Positions 33,472 to 43,579 of a DNA stretch of 64,000 nucleotides are shown one piece after another. The stretch's first letter is position 1. Each line of letters begins with the position of its first letter. This stretch comes from an uncultured Collinsella sp. (lineage in GTDB: Bacteria > Actinomycetota > Coriobacteriia > Coriobacteriales > Coriobacteriaceae). Location of the stretch: positions 124,001 through 188,000 of the forward strand of contig UQKW01000001.1 of NCBI GenBank assembly GCA_900541885.1, in the 5' to 3' direction. The translations under genes and the position numbers were made by a program. The notes beneath the pieces were generated by a model that saw only the letters and a list, made by a program, of their open reading frames with translations, did not search any database and was not told the DNA's origin.

Positions 33472-33541
33472 CCCCGGTTATACCTTTCTCTGACGCGACC
33501 CTCGCGAAGCGCGTGAGCGGCAGGGAAAGGTATAACCGGGG
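33472..33541. repeat. Inverted repeat after the hydratase gene
   Basis: The 17-bp arms CCCCGGTTATACCTTTC (33472-33488) and GAAAGGTATAACCGGGG (33525-33541) are perfect and sit 17 nt past the hydratase stop. No T-tract. It may end transcription or protect the message, or be a repeat element. Confidence 0.8.
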
Positions 33542-33557
33542 CGGACAAGTATGTGCG

Positions 33558-35858
33558 TTACTCGGCAGCGGCCTTGAACTTGTTGTAGTTGATCAGGCAG
33601 CCGGCCTTGACGATGGCACGCTCCTCAGCCGTCATATCGGCAATGTAAAGCTCAATCTGCTCGACCGTGCCGTCGGCGCGCACCACGTAGGCGGCGATGT
33701 CCTTCAGGTCGCCATCGAGCGCAGCACGGATACCCGGCACAAAGACGTAGTCGCCCACCTCAAAGTTGGGCTCGGCCTCCATCTGGAAGGGCACCATGCC
33801 CCAGTTCATCACGTTGGAGCGATAGCGCTTGGTGGCGTACTCGTGGACGATGTTGGCCAGGCCGCCAATTACGCGCTGGCAGCTCGCGGCCTGCTCGCGG
33901 GCGGAACCGTCACCGGGCTTCTTGGCATAGAGCATGGAGCCGTACTCGGTCGCCTTGGCATCGGCAGCGACACCCGCGCCGGCCAGCGCCTCAAACACAC
34001 CAGCGAGCTCGGCATCGAGCGCCGCCAGGTCGCCCGCGGCCTCGCCGGCAACGCGGCGCTTCTCCACGGCGTCGACCTCCTTGGAACGGCCCACGTAGGC
34101 CGGGTCGCGGCGGCTGAGCGTAAACTCGGCCAGACCCAGCGGGTTGGAGCGGAAGGAGCTCGTCTCGCCCGAGGGAATGAGCTCGTCGGTCGTGGTGACC
34201 GGGTCCATGATCTTGGAGCACACCTTGAGCAGGATATCGTCGCCGAGAGGCTCCATCGCGGGCCACGGCTTGATATTGGGACCCTCGACCAGCTCGTCGG
34301 CAGGCTCCGCCTTGCCAAAGCCCCAGTACACACGCTTTTTGTACGGCGCGTCGTCAAAGGTGTACTCGCAGGCCTCGTCCCAAGTCTCCTTAGGCAGGTC
34401 GGTCGCCGGCGTCAGGACGCCGCCGTTGGCAGCCGTCGCCGCAATGGAGCGAGCGTCCATCAGGGCCACGGCGCTCAGCTGGCCATTGCCCGGCTTGGAA
34501 CCCTCGCGGTTGGGGAAGTTGCGCGTGGTGTGGCGGATGGACAGGCCGTTGTTGGCGGGTGTGTCGCCGGCGCCGAAGCACGGGCCGCAGAATGCCGTGC
34601 GCACGATCGCGCCGGCCTCCATAAGATCGTAGATATAGCCGCGGCGTGTAAGCTCGAGTGCCACGGGCTGGCTCGTGGGGTAGACCGACAGCGAGAACTC
34701 GCCGCAGCCGGTGTTGGCGCCCTTGAGCACGCGGGCGGCCTGAACCACGGAGTCGTAGTTACCGCCCGAGCAGCCGGCGATAACGCCCTGCTGCACGTGC
34801 AGCTTGCCGTCGACGATCTTGTCGAGCAGGCTAAAGTGCGTCTTGCCCTCGCCGATCTTGGCGGCCTCGAGCTCCACCTCATGCAGGATGTCCTCGAGGT
34901 TCTCGTTGAGCTCGTCAATCTCGAAGCCGTTGGAAGGATGGAACGGCAGCGCGATCATGGGCTTGATGCTCGACAGATCGACCTCGACGCAGCCGTCGTA
35001 GTAGGCGACATCGGCGGGCTTGAGCTCGCGGTAGTCGTCGCCGCGGCCGTGCATGGTCAAAAATGCGTGTGTGTCCTCGTCGGTGGCCCAAATGCTCGAC
35101 AGGCAGGTGGTCTCGGTGGTCATGACATCGACGCCGTTGCGGTAGTCGGTCGTCATGCTCGCGATGCCCGGGCCCACGAACTCCATGACCTTGTTCTTGA
35201 CGTAGCCCTTGGCAAAGACGGCACGGATGATGGCGAGCGCCACGTCGTGCGGGCCAACGCCGGGGCGCGGGGCGCCCGTGAGGTAGATGGCGACAACGCC
35301 GGGATAGGCGACATCGTAGGTGTCGCGCAGCAGCTGCTTGGCCAACTCGCCGCCGCCCTCGCCCACGGCCATGGTGCCCAGGGCGCCGTAGCGGGTGTGC
35401 GAGTCGGAGCCCAAGATCATCTTGCCGCAACCGGCGAAGTTCTCACGCATAAAGGAGTGGATGACGGCGATGTGCGGCGGGACGAAGATGCCGCCGTACT
35501 TCTTGGCAGCCGAGAGACCAAAGACGTGGTCGTCCTCGTTGATGGTGCCGCCCACGGCGCACAGCGAGTTGTGGCAGTTGGTGAGCACGTAGGGCAGCGG
35601 GAACTGCTCCATGCCCGAGGCGCGCGCCGTCTGGATGATGCCGACGAAGGTGATATCGTGGCTCGCCATGGCATCGAAACGAATCTTGAGCGCCTCGGGG
35701 TCGCCGGACGTGTTGTGTGCCCGAAGGATCGAATACGCGATGGTGCCACGCTTGGCATCCTCGGGCGTCTGCGTAATACCGCGCTCGGCAGCCTCGGCCG
35801 CAGGCACAACCTCGCTGCCACCGCGCAGGTAGATGCCGTCCTCGTACAGCTTAACCAT
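33558..35858 (-). CDS. Aconitase-superfamily hydratase (YbhJ-like)
   Basis: A 766-residue cytosolic Fe-S hydro-lyase relative. Visible are GSDSHTRYGALGTMAVGEGG (active-site region), GCSGGNYDS and FCGPCFGAGD (cluster Cys), and a C-terminal swivel domain (NWGMVPFQMEAEPNFEVGDY). The domain order and size fit the E. coli YbhJ 'hydratase' group rather than a citrate-cycle aconitase. The substrate is unknown. The ATG at 35858 has GGGAGACAGT upstream and starts MVKLYEDGIYLRGG. It is a single gene with a short palindrome upstream at 35959. Confidence 0.88.
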   Translation of the reverse strand: MVKLYEDGIYLRGGSEVVPAAEAAERGITQTPEDAKRGTIAYSILRAHNTSGDPEALKIRFDAMASHDITFVGIIQTARASGMEQFPLPYVLTNCHNSLCAVGGTINEDDHVFGLSAAKKYGGIFVPPHIAVIHSFMRENFAGCGKMILGSDSHTRYGALGTMAVGEGGGELAKQLLRDTYDVAYPGVVAIYLTGAPRPGVGPHDVALAIIRAVFAKGYVKNKVMEFVGPGIASMTTDYRNGVDVMTTETTCLSSIWATDEDTHAFLTMHGRGDDYRELKPADVAYYDGCVEVDLSSIKPMIALPFHPSNGFEIDELNENLEDILHEVELEAAKIGEGKTHFSLLDKIVDGKLHVQQGVIAGCSGGNYDSVVQAARVLKGANTGCGEFSLSVYPTSQPVALELTRRGYIYDLMEAGAIVRTAFCGPCFGAGDTPANNGLSIRHTTRNFPNREGSKPGNGQLSAVALMDARSIAATAANGGVLTPATDLPKETWDEACEYTFDDAPYKKRVYWGFGKAEPADELVEGPNIKPWPAMEPLGDDILLKVCSKIMDPVTTTDELIPSGETSSFRSNPLGLAEFTLSRRDPAYVGRSKEVDAVEKRRVAGEAAGDLAALDAELAGVFEALAGAGVAADAKATEYGSMLYAKKPGDGSAREQAASCQRVIGGLANIVHEYATKRYRSNVMNWGMVPFQMEAEPNFEVGDYVFVPGIRAALDGDLKDIAAYVVRADGTVEQIELYIADMTAEERAIVKAGCLINYNKFKAAAE

Positions 35859-35958
35859 ACTGTCTCCCACTCTGCCCGAAAGGCTCGGGCGCATAGCATA
35901 CATTCGTTCAATATCGTGCCATAGAACGGTTGCGAGTGGGTTGCGAATCTACACGTTC

Positions 35959-35976
35959 ACTTTATCTCAGTAAAGT
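35959..35976. promoter_or_regulatory. Short palindrome upstream of the hydratase gene
   Basis: ACTTTA-TCTCAG-TAAAGT, 100 nt before the start codon. It is the only dyad seen in the gap between this gene and the insertion sequence, and a possible operator. Confidence 0.35.
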
Positions 35977-36162
35977 AGAGGACGAGCCCCCCTTGCATCA
36001 CTCTCTTGACAAGGAGTGTCCCAAACTGCCGGCAGAGACGATATGAGCAGGACATAAAAACATTGAGAGCCCCTGCTGCATGAAAGACCGCGGATTAGGC
36101 CGACAATGGTGAGTGTCTAATTCAGCCGCGGCGGCCACGCCGCATTCATGGAAGGGGCTCCC

Positions 36163-37275
36163 ATGCTCGATACTACCACCTTCGTCGGCCTCGACGTCCA
36201 CGCCCGCTCGATAAAGGCCGTCTCCCTCGACGTCATGACCGGGGAGGTGCGCTGCGCGACCTTCGGCTACGACGCCGGCGCCGTCGCGGAGTGGGTCCGT
36301 TCCGTGGACCCCAGGGCCAGGTGCGTGTACGAGTCCGGGGTCACGGGGTTCGACCTGCAGAAGAGGCTCTCCGGCCTGGGGGTCGACTGCGTGGTCGGCG
36401 CCGTCTCGAAGATGATCAAGCCCAGCGCGGACAGGCGCAGGAAGAACGACCGCAACGACGCCGAGTTCCTCGCCCGCATGCTGTCGGTCGGCAACGTGGT
36501 CGAGGTGTGGGTCCCCGACGACGAGTGCGAGGCCGCCCGCGACCTGACCAGGGCGCTCGAGGACGCGAGGGACGACCTCTCGCGCTCGAAGCAGCGGCTC
36601 TCCAAGTTCCTGCTCAGGCACGGGCTCGCCTTCGACGAGAGGACGCCCACCGGCCGCAGGAAGGGCAACTGGACCCGGGCGCACTGGTCCTGGATCGAGT
36701 CGATAAGGTTCGCGGAGGGGGCCGACAACGACGTGCTCGCCTACTACGTCGACGCGGTCAGGCGGGCGGCGGAGGACAAGGCGAGGCTCGAGGGGCTCGT
36801 CGAGGCCGAGGCCCGCAAGCCCAGGTGGAGGAGGAGGGTCGACTCCCTGCGCTGCCTCAAGGGCGTCGACACCGCGTCCGCCGCCGACCTCGTGTTCGAG
36901 GCCGGCGAGTTCTCGAGGTTCAGGAACGCCCGGTCGTTCGCCGCATGGGTCGGCCTGACGCCCTCCGAGCACTCCAGCGGGGAGAGCGACCGCAGGGGCG
37001 CGATCACCAAGGCGGGCAACAAACACCTGAGGAAGGCGCTGGTCGAGGCCGCGTGGCACTACCTGACGTGCTCGGGGCGGCCGAAGGACCTCGCCAAGGG
37101 CCAGGCCCCGGACCGGGTCGCCCGCAGGCATGCCGCCAAGGGCGTGCGGAGGCTGGTCGAGAGGCGGGAGGCGCTGCTCGCGCGCGGGGTCCACGGCAAC
37201 AAGGCGAACGTGGCCACGGCGCGCGAGCTCGCCTGCTGGGTGTGGGCGGTCGGCCTCATGGCCGAGGAGGCGTAG
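36163..37275 (+). CDS. IS110-family DEDD transposase
   Basis: A 370-residue recombinase. The N-terminal RuvC-like domain has D in FVGLDVHARS, E in CVYESGV and the D-x2-D pair in KNDRNDAEFLARM. A coiled-coil middle follows, then the Transposase_20 domain with the catalytic Ser region TPSEHSSGESDRRGAITKAG. All catalytic residues are present, so it is probably active. The ATG at 36163 follows GAAGGGG. Enzymes of this family use a bridge RNA, encoded in the element's own non-coding end, to choose donor and target. GC is very high, unlike the mobile region at the left. Confidence 0.95.
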   Translation: MLDTTTFVGLDVHARSIKAVSLDVMTGEVRCATFGYDAGAVAEWVRSVDPRARCVYESGVTGFDLQKRLSGLGVDCVVGAVSKMIKPSADRRRKNDRNDAEFLARMLSVGNVVEVWVPDDECEAARDLTRALEDARDDLSRSKQRLSKFLLRHGLAFDERTPTGRRKGNWTRAHWSWIESIRFAEGADNDVLAYYVDAVRRAAEDKARLEGLVEAEARKPRWRRRVDSLRCLKGVDTASAADLVFEAGEFSRFRNARSFAAWVGLTPSEHSSGESDRRGAITKAGNKHLRKALVEAAWHYLTCSGRPKDLAKGQAPDRVARRHAAKGVRRLVERREALLARGVHGNKANVATARELACWVWAVGLMAEEA

Positions 37276-37597
37276 GGGGGGGCGGTCCCCCGCACATAAG
37301 CCGATCACCCCGGAAGCGGTTTGATCCGAAGCCGTTGAGGCGAACCTCAGGTCCCTTTTCTGCGAGCGCCCAGGGCGCCACACGCGTGCACAGACTGTCG
37401 GTTCGACGAAGAAGCCTCAGCCGTAGCAACGGATTGCCCAGCGAGAGATCGCCACGGGCGGATATTAAACTGCAAAGACGAGCGTCGGGAAGACACGCCG
37501 AGGTCGCCGCGGACGGGTTGATATAGGGAGAGGGCCTGACCCCATATCGTTGGGGCCAGGCCCGATTTTGCCTCTTGACAATGTCCTGCTCATATTA
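37276..37597 (+). ncRNA. Candidate bridge RNA region of the IS element
   Basis: About 320 nt of GC-rich, hairpin-rich, non-coding DNA between the transposase stop and the right border, against only about 120 nt on the left. Hairpins include GGGCCTGACCCC/GGGGCCAGGCCC near 37527-37555, followed by GATTTT, and CGGATTGCCC...GGGCGGAT near 37422. In the IS1111 branch, which has subterminal inverted repeats like these, the bridge RNA lies in the right end. Which loops bind donor and target cannot be told by eye. Confidence 0.55.
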
Positions 37598-37626
37598 AAA
37601 GGAACGTCCCCAAGCGCCAGCCAAAA

Positions 37627-37694
37627 ATGGGAGTGGATAATCCCCCGTTTCTAGCCCTCAAGCGGACCAAAAATGGGAGATTATCCACTCTCAT
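37627..37694. repeat. Inverted repeat after hspR
   Basis: ATGGGAGTGGATAATC (37627-37642) and GATTATCCACTCTCAT (37679-37694) pair over 16 bp with one G-T. CCAAAAATGGGAG also occurs twice as a direct repeat (37621, 37668). It lies 33 nt after the hspR stop. Confidence 0.8.
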
Positions 37695-37727
37695 ATTGTT
37701 AGGATTTGCGTCGTAGAGCCGCCGTAA

Positions 37728-38144
37728 CTAAAGATCGGTTCCCGCGCCTAGCAGCTTGCGCATGACCTGCTCGGGGTTGACTGAGCCGTCGCGCGGGGCC
37801 AGGGCGGTGATCTTCTTCTGCATCTTGTACTCGTGCAGCTCGTCCTCGAGCTGGCGCACGCGGGCGCGGAGCTTTTCGTTCTCGCGCTCACGTTCCTCGG
37901 CACGCTCCTTCATATCGAGGATGCGCACCACGCCGGCGAGGTTGATGCCCTCGTCGGTCAGTTGGTTGATGAGCTCCAGGCGCTCGATATCGGCACGCGA
38001 ATACAGGCGCGTGTTGCCGCCCGAGCGCTGGGGGTTCACCAGGCCCTTGGACTCGTAGACGCGCAGAGTCTGCGGGTGCATGCCGGTCAGCTCGGCTGCC
38101 ACGCTGATCATGTACAGCGGTTTGTTCCTATTGTCCTCGGCCAT
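37728..38144 (-). CDS. hspR: Heat-shock repressor HspR
   Basis: A 138-residue MerR-family repressor with the HspR N-terminus (PLYMISVAAELTGMHPQTLR, VYESKGLVNPQR, NTRLYSRADIERLELINQL) and a C-terminal heptad region for dimers. In Actinobacteria it represses dnaK and clpB with DnaK as co-repressor. It is the last gene of the dnaK operon here, 72 nt after dnaJ. AGGGGTCAGG lies before the ATG. The target motif proposed here is the one at 30575 and 42138. Confidence 0.95.
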   Translation of the reverse strand: MAEDNRNKPLYMISVAAELTGMHPQTLRVYESKGLVNPQRSGGNTRLYSRADIERLELINQLTDEGINLAGVVRILDMKERAEERERENEKLRARVRQLEDELHEYKMQKKITALAPRDGSVNPEQVMRKLLGAGTDL

Positions 38145-38216
38145 GCTACCTGACCCCTTTCCGTCTCGTTATCGTCCATCATAAGCCCGCGGGCGCGGGC
38201 GTGCGCCACGACCGCC

Positions 38217-39182
38217 CTAGAACGTCGCCTTGTAACGGTTGACCTTCTCGCGATAATCGCGCGTGTCGGCCTCGCGCAGCTTGGTCATGGCATCGCGCTC
38301 ATCGTCGGACAGGTTCGTAGGAACCTGCACCTTGATCTCGACGAGCAGCGCACCCGTGCGGCCGCGATGCTTTACGTCGGGCGCACCCATCTCCTTAAAG
38401 CGGAACTTCTTGCCCGTCTGGGTGCCAGCGGGCACCTTCAGACGAACCGTCGCGCCACCGGGCGTGGGCACGTCCACCGTGCAGCCGAGCGCCGCCTCGT
38501 AGACCGAGACCGGTACCTCCATGGTCACATCGGCGCCTTTGCGCTTAAACAGCGGGTGCTCCTCCACGTGCGTGGTCACGACCAGGTCGCCGCGCTCGCC
38601 TCCGGCAACGCCGTACTCGCCACGGCGCTTGTAACGCAATTTGCCGCCGTCGACCGCACCCGCGGGCACCGAGACCGTGATGGTCTGCTGCTCGCCCGTC
38701 GAGGGAATGCGGTAGGTAACCTTGTGCGTCACGCCGCGAAACGCGTCCTCGGCCGTTACGTCGACAGTCAGCGACAGGTCGCCGCCCTTGCGCGCGCGGT
38801 TGCGGCCCGCGCCCGCACCGGCAGCGCCCGCAGCCCCGGCAAAGCCCGAGCCCCAATCGCTGCCCCAGGCGCCGTTGCCGCTAAAGATGCTGTCGAAGAT
38901 GTCGCCCCAGCCGCTCGCGCCGGCACCGGCGCCGTAGCCACCGCTATACGCGCCGCCCGCGCCCGGCATGCCGCCGAACATGAGCATCTGGTCGTACTCT
39001 TTGCGCTTCTTCTCGTCCGAAAGCGTCTCGTAGGCCTCGCTGATCTCCTTAAACTTGGCCTCGTCGCCGCCGGCATCGGGGTGATATTTTTGCGCGAGCT
39101 TGCGAAACGCACTCTTGATCTCTTTGTCGGAGGCGCTCTTGGATACGCCCAGGATGTCATAGAAGGTTTTGCCTGCAGCCAT
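38217..39182 (-). CDS. dnaJ: DnaJ/CbpA-type co-chaperone
   Basis: A 321-residue co-chaperone: J domain (1-70, YHPDAGGDEA with the HPD motif), a Gly/Ala-rich linker (75-130) and two C-terminal beta domains. The four-repeat zinc finger of full DnaJ is absent, so it is of the DnaJ2/CbpA class that accompanies HspR in Actinobacteria. It stimulates the DnaK ATPase and loads substrates. CAGGAGAGGAG precedes the ATG. A GC-rich hairpin between grpE and dnaJ may reduce its expression. Confidence 0.95.
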   Translation of the reverse strand: MAAGKTFYDILGVSKSASDKEIKSAFRKLAQKYHPDAGGDEAKFKEISEAYETLSDEKKRKEYDQMLMFGGMPGAGGAYSGGYGAGAGASGWGDIFDSIFSGNGAWGSDWGSGFAGAAGAAGAGAGRNRARKGGDLSLTVDVTAEDAFRGVTHKVTYRIPSTGEQQTITVSVPAGAVDGGKLRYKRRGEYGVAGGERGDLVVTTHVEEHPLFKRKGADVTMEVPVSVYEAALGCTVDVPTPGGATVRLKVPAGTQTGKKFRFKEMGAPDVKHRGRTGALLVEIKVQVPTNLSDDERDAMTKLREADTRDYREKVNRYKATF

Positions 39183-39257
39183 CGTAGCTCCTCTCCTGTT
39201 ACGTCCGCCGTCACTGCTGACGACGGCTCATGCTTTCATATGGCACTAGGCCAGAAA

Positions 39258-39283
39258 GGGCCCCGGGTGTTGCCCCGGGGCCC
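39258..39283 (-). terminator. Hairpin between grpE and dnaJ
   Basis: GGGCCCCGGG and CCCGGGGCCC around 6 nt. On the minus strand TTTCTGG follows. It lies 7 nt past the grpE stop and is probably an internal attenuator. Confidence 0.65.
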
Positions 39284-39290
39284 TTCTCAA

Positions 39291-40133
39291 TTACTCCTCG
39301 GCGCTCTCGGCCGTATCGGCCGCGGCATCCTCGGGCGCCGCTTCGGGCTCCGGTGCGGGGCGCTTATCGCCACCGTAGGTCACCGTCACCATCGCGGAGC
39401 GCAGGATGCGGTCCGCCATGCGGTAGCCCTTCTGGTACACGTCGTTGACGGTCTCGTCGTACTGCGATGCGTCCTCGACACGCCCCACGGCCTGGTGCTC
39501 GAGCGGATCGAACGCCTCGCCCTTGGGGTCGATGGGCTCAACGCCCTCGTGCGCAAACACATCAAGCAGCTTGGCATGCACCGCGTCAACGCCATCGACG
39601 AACTGCTTAAAATCGTCGGAAAGCTCCTGGCTACGGGCATGGTCGATTGCACGCTCGATATCGTCAACCACCGGCAGCAGCGCAGTGACGAGCTTCTCGG
39701 TCGCGCGCTCGCGCTCGGCGATGCGCTCGTTGGCGGTGCGGCGACGGAAGTTCTCCCAGTCGGCCTGCAGACGGGCGGTGCGCTCGGTGGCGTCCTTTGC
39801 CTTGTCCTCGGCGGCCTTCTGAGCCTCTGCCGCAGCATCGAGTTCGTTGCGCACGTCGGCAAGCTCCTTTTGGGCCTGCTCGAACTTGAGCTTAAAGTCG
39901 TTGTCGGCGGCTTCCTCACCGGCGCGGATAGCGGCTTCCACCATCTCGTCCTCGGTCATCGTCGCCTCCTTGTTGGAATCCTCTACCTGGTTCTCGGCAG
40001 CCTCGGCGGCCTCGGCCTCGTTGGCCTCGGTATCGTCGACGGCCTCTACGGGAATCTTCACGTCCTTCTCCTCAGAGTCAACGGGGGCGGCGCCAGCGGC
40101 AACCGCCTCCGTGCGAGCTTTACGGGCGGACAT
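39291..40133 (-). CDS. grpE: Nucleotide exchange factor GrpE
   Basis: A 280-residue exchange factor for DnaK. The C-terminal half is a typical GrpE: a long coiled coil (about 85-150), LQADWENFRRRTANER and ALLPVVDDIERAI, then FVDGVDAVHAKL and the beta wing (YQKGYRMADRILRSAMVTV). The N-terminal 80 residues are an acidic, Ala/Glu-rich extension, making it longer than the usual 190-210. It starts 2 nt after the dnaK stop, so translation is coupled. Confidence 0.96.
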   Translation of the reverse strand: MSARKARTEAVAAGAAPVDSEEKDVKIPVEAVDDTEANEAEAAEAAENQVEDSNKEATMTEDEMVEAAIRAGEEAADNDFKLKFEQAQKELADVRNELDAAAEAQKAAEDKAKDATERTARLQADWENFRRRTANERIAERERATEKLVTALLPVVDDIERAIDHARSQELSDDFKQFVDGVDAVHAKLLDVFAHEGVEPIDPKGEAFDPLEHQAVGRVEDASQYDETVNDVYQKGYRMADRILRSAMVTVTYGGDKRPAPEPEAAPEDAAADTAESAEE

Positions 40134-40135
40134 GA

Positions 40136-42028
<1,893 letters not shown>

Positions 42029-42137
42029 TAGAAATTCCCTCTCTCTTTTGCGTTCGCGCCGCCTCGACGGTCTGTCGCGCAGCGCTTCGGCTTGTCTTTC
42101 AGGATGTAGTGTATCCCCTTATGGGTCGGAATATACA

Positions 42138-42164
42138 AAATCTAAGTCAATTCATATAAGATTT
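42138..42164 (-). promoter_or_regulatory. Shared heat-shock operator upstream of dnaK
   Basis: Minus strand: AAATCTTATAT-GAATT-GACTTAGATTT, then TGTATATT as a likely extended -10. It aligns without gaps to the clpB site at 30575-30601, with only the 5-nt core differing. It lies 110 nt before the start codon. Confidence 0.75.
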
Positions 42165-42302
42165 CTTATCTCTGAGAGTTTAGGTTCTCAAAGGCGCAGG
42201 TAGATGTGCTGTTTGAGTTCTAAGCAGATCTATCGAGATCTATGTAGAGATGGCTGAGGTTTGAGGCTGGAGCCGCGCAGGGGGGCTTTGGGGCTGCCCC
42301 GG

Positions 42303-42532
42303 GGAAAGCGCGACCCACTTTGAGCGTCGATTCCGGGATGCAGTTTCCCGTGGAGCTCCAACCGGAAAGTGTGTCCCGGCCTGAGAGCGAATTCTGGGAC
42401 ACAGTTTCCGATTGAGCGCTCAACCGGAAAGTGCGACCCGTTTTGAATGCAAATTCCGGGTCGTAGTTTCCGCCAGTGGCTCAACCGGAAACTACGACCC
42501 GTTTCTCGGCCGAATAATGGGATACGCTTTCC
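42303..42532. repeat. Tandem palindromic array B (14-18-14 geometry)
   Basis: Four units of exactly 46 bp at 42303, 42364, 42426 and 42487, each with 14-bp arms and an 18-nt loop, separated by 15, 16 and 15 nt. Arms follow GGAAA-S-Y-R-Y-R-W-CCC. The right arm of unit 3 (GGGTCGTAGTTTCC) is the exact complement of the left arm of unit 4 (GGAAACTACGACCC), so pairing across the spacer is possible too. Two of the spacers are small palindromes (GGAGCTCC, TTGAGCGCTCAA). No gene is seen from 42029 to 42756. Confidence 0.9.
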
Positions 42533-42756
42533 GCAAGCTCGCTCAATCGCCCTTTATTTCAAGTCACCTTTAGCTAACATTTGCGCAGCTCAACGGCGCC
42601 ACCTGCGTGTTTTTTAGTAAGCCGTGGCATACTCGGCGAACGGTATGAAGATGCCGGTCAGAGGGTATTGCAAACGGTCGCTCCCGTGGTATGTTTTTGC
42701 CCGAATCAAACCGGCGCGCATCGCCTGTAGCGTCGGTCAACAGAGAGGAAACTACC

Positions 42757-42942
42757 ATGGCTCATCCCGTAATTGATGCCGACGAGTGCATCGCTTGTGG
42801 CGTTTGCGTCGACTCCTGCCCCGCTGGCGTTCTGGAGCTCCAGGACGTCGCTACCGTCGCTGACGAGGATTCCTGCGTCGCCTGTGGCGCTTGCCAGGAC
42901 GCTTGCCCCGCCGGCGCGATCACCGAGATCGTCGAGGAGTAA
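42757..42942 (+). CDS. 2[4Fe-4S] ferredoxin
   Basis: A 61-residue electron carrier with two clostridial-type motifs, CIACGVCVDSCP and CVACGACQDACP, related by internal duplication. Low potential is expected, which suits an anaerobe. AGAGGAAACTACC precedes the ATG at 42757. Single gene with its own terminator. Possible partners are the Fe-S flavoprotein at 19353 or hydrogenases; that is inference. Confidence 0.95.
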   Translation: MAHPVIDADECIACGVCVDSCPAGVLELQDVATVADEDSCVACGACQDACPAGAITEIVEE

Positions 42943-42981
42943 CAACTCCCCCACTTGCACACTCACAAGTACACCGTGCAC

Positions 42982-43020
42982 AAAAAGGAGGCCCCCGCAT
43001 CGCCGCGGAGGCCTCCTTTT
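42982..43020. terminator. Terminator shared by ferredoxin and niaR units
   Basis: AAAAAGGAGGC and GCCTCCTTTT pair around a GC-rich loop. A-run and T-run on the two sides let it work in both directions between the convergent genes. Confidence 0.88.
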
Positions 43021-43033
43021 GCATTCGTCGTTA

Positions 43034-43579
43034 CTAGGACAGGTCATCTTCGTAGGGCATCAGATCTGCCAGATAGCCCTTTTCCTTGAGCATGGCCTCG
43101 ATCTCGTCGAGAGTTTGCTCGTCTTCTGCCGCAATGCGGTGGAAGTGATAGCCGCTCGTCACCGTTAGTAGCGGAAAGCTCTTGCCGCTCTCGATATCGT
43201 GCAGATAGCGCTCAACATCGCGACGATTGCGGATGTCCAGGTCGGCCGTGATCTTGCCGTACACGCGGTGATTGACGATCACGTTGAGCACGGCGCCGCC
43301 CGCGTCGACGATGCTCGTGAGCTCATCGCCCGCCTGCTCCACGCCGTGGCGAACCTTGACCAGACGCGTGGGCACAGCCGGGCTGCTCGCCGCCTCCTGT
43401 AGCACATAGCCGCGATTGGTGGCGACGATATCGTGTCCGTCGGCGCGCAGCAGGGCAATGTCCTGCACCACGACCTGGCGGCTCACACCCACCTCGCGGG
43501 CAAGCGCGCTGCCCGAAACGGGCTCCGTGGCCCCCTCAAGTACGCCCATGATGGCACGGCGACGCTCGCGGGCGTCCAT
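43034..43579 (-). CDS. niaR: NAD biosynthesis repressor NiaR
   Basis: A 181-residue regulator: N-terminal helix-turn-helix (SGSALAREVGVSRQVVVQDI) and the C-terminal 3H domain (RHGVEQAGDELTSIVDAGG, VNHRVYGKITADL, TSGYHFHRI) whose three His bind metal. NiaR senses nicotinic acid and shuts off de novo NAD synthesis. Its ATG shares a base with the nadC stop (TAATG), so it is the last gene of the nad operon and self-regulated. Confidence 0.93.
   Translation of the reverse strand: MDARERRRAIMGVLEGATEPVSGSALAREVGVSRQVVVQDIALLRADGHDIVATNRGYVLQEAASSPAVPTRLVKVRHGVEQAGDELTSIVDAGGAVLNVIVNHRVYGKITADLDIRNRRDVERYLHDIESGKSFPLLTVTSGYHFHRIAAEDEQTLDEIEAMLKEKGYLADLMPYEDDLS

Larger units (their letters stand above)
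36036..37597 (+). mobile_element. IS110/IS1111-type insertion sequence, about 1.56 kb
   Basis: Carries one DEDD transposase. ATATGAGCAGGACAT (36042-36056) recurs inverted as ATGTCCTGCTCATAT (37581-37595), a 15-bp perfect subterminal repeat that sets the borders to within about 10 bp. The flanks are parts of one intergenic repeat seen whole at 57358-57399 (GTCCC-x-ACTGCCGGCAGA then AAAAGGAACGTCCCCAAG), so the element split such a repeat. No target duplication is seen, as expected for this family. Confidence 0.82.

Noticed and set aside
33513..35924. Antisense open frame of about 800 codons over the hydratase gene
   Set aside because: A high-GC shadow frame; the opposite strand encodes a complete aconitase-family protein with all motifs.
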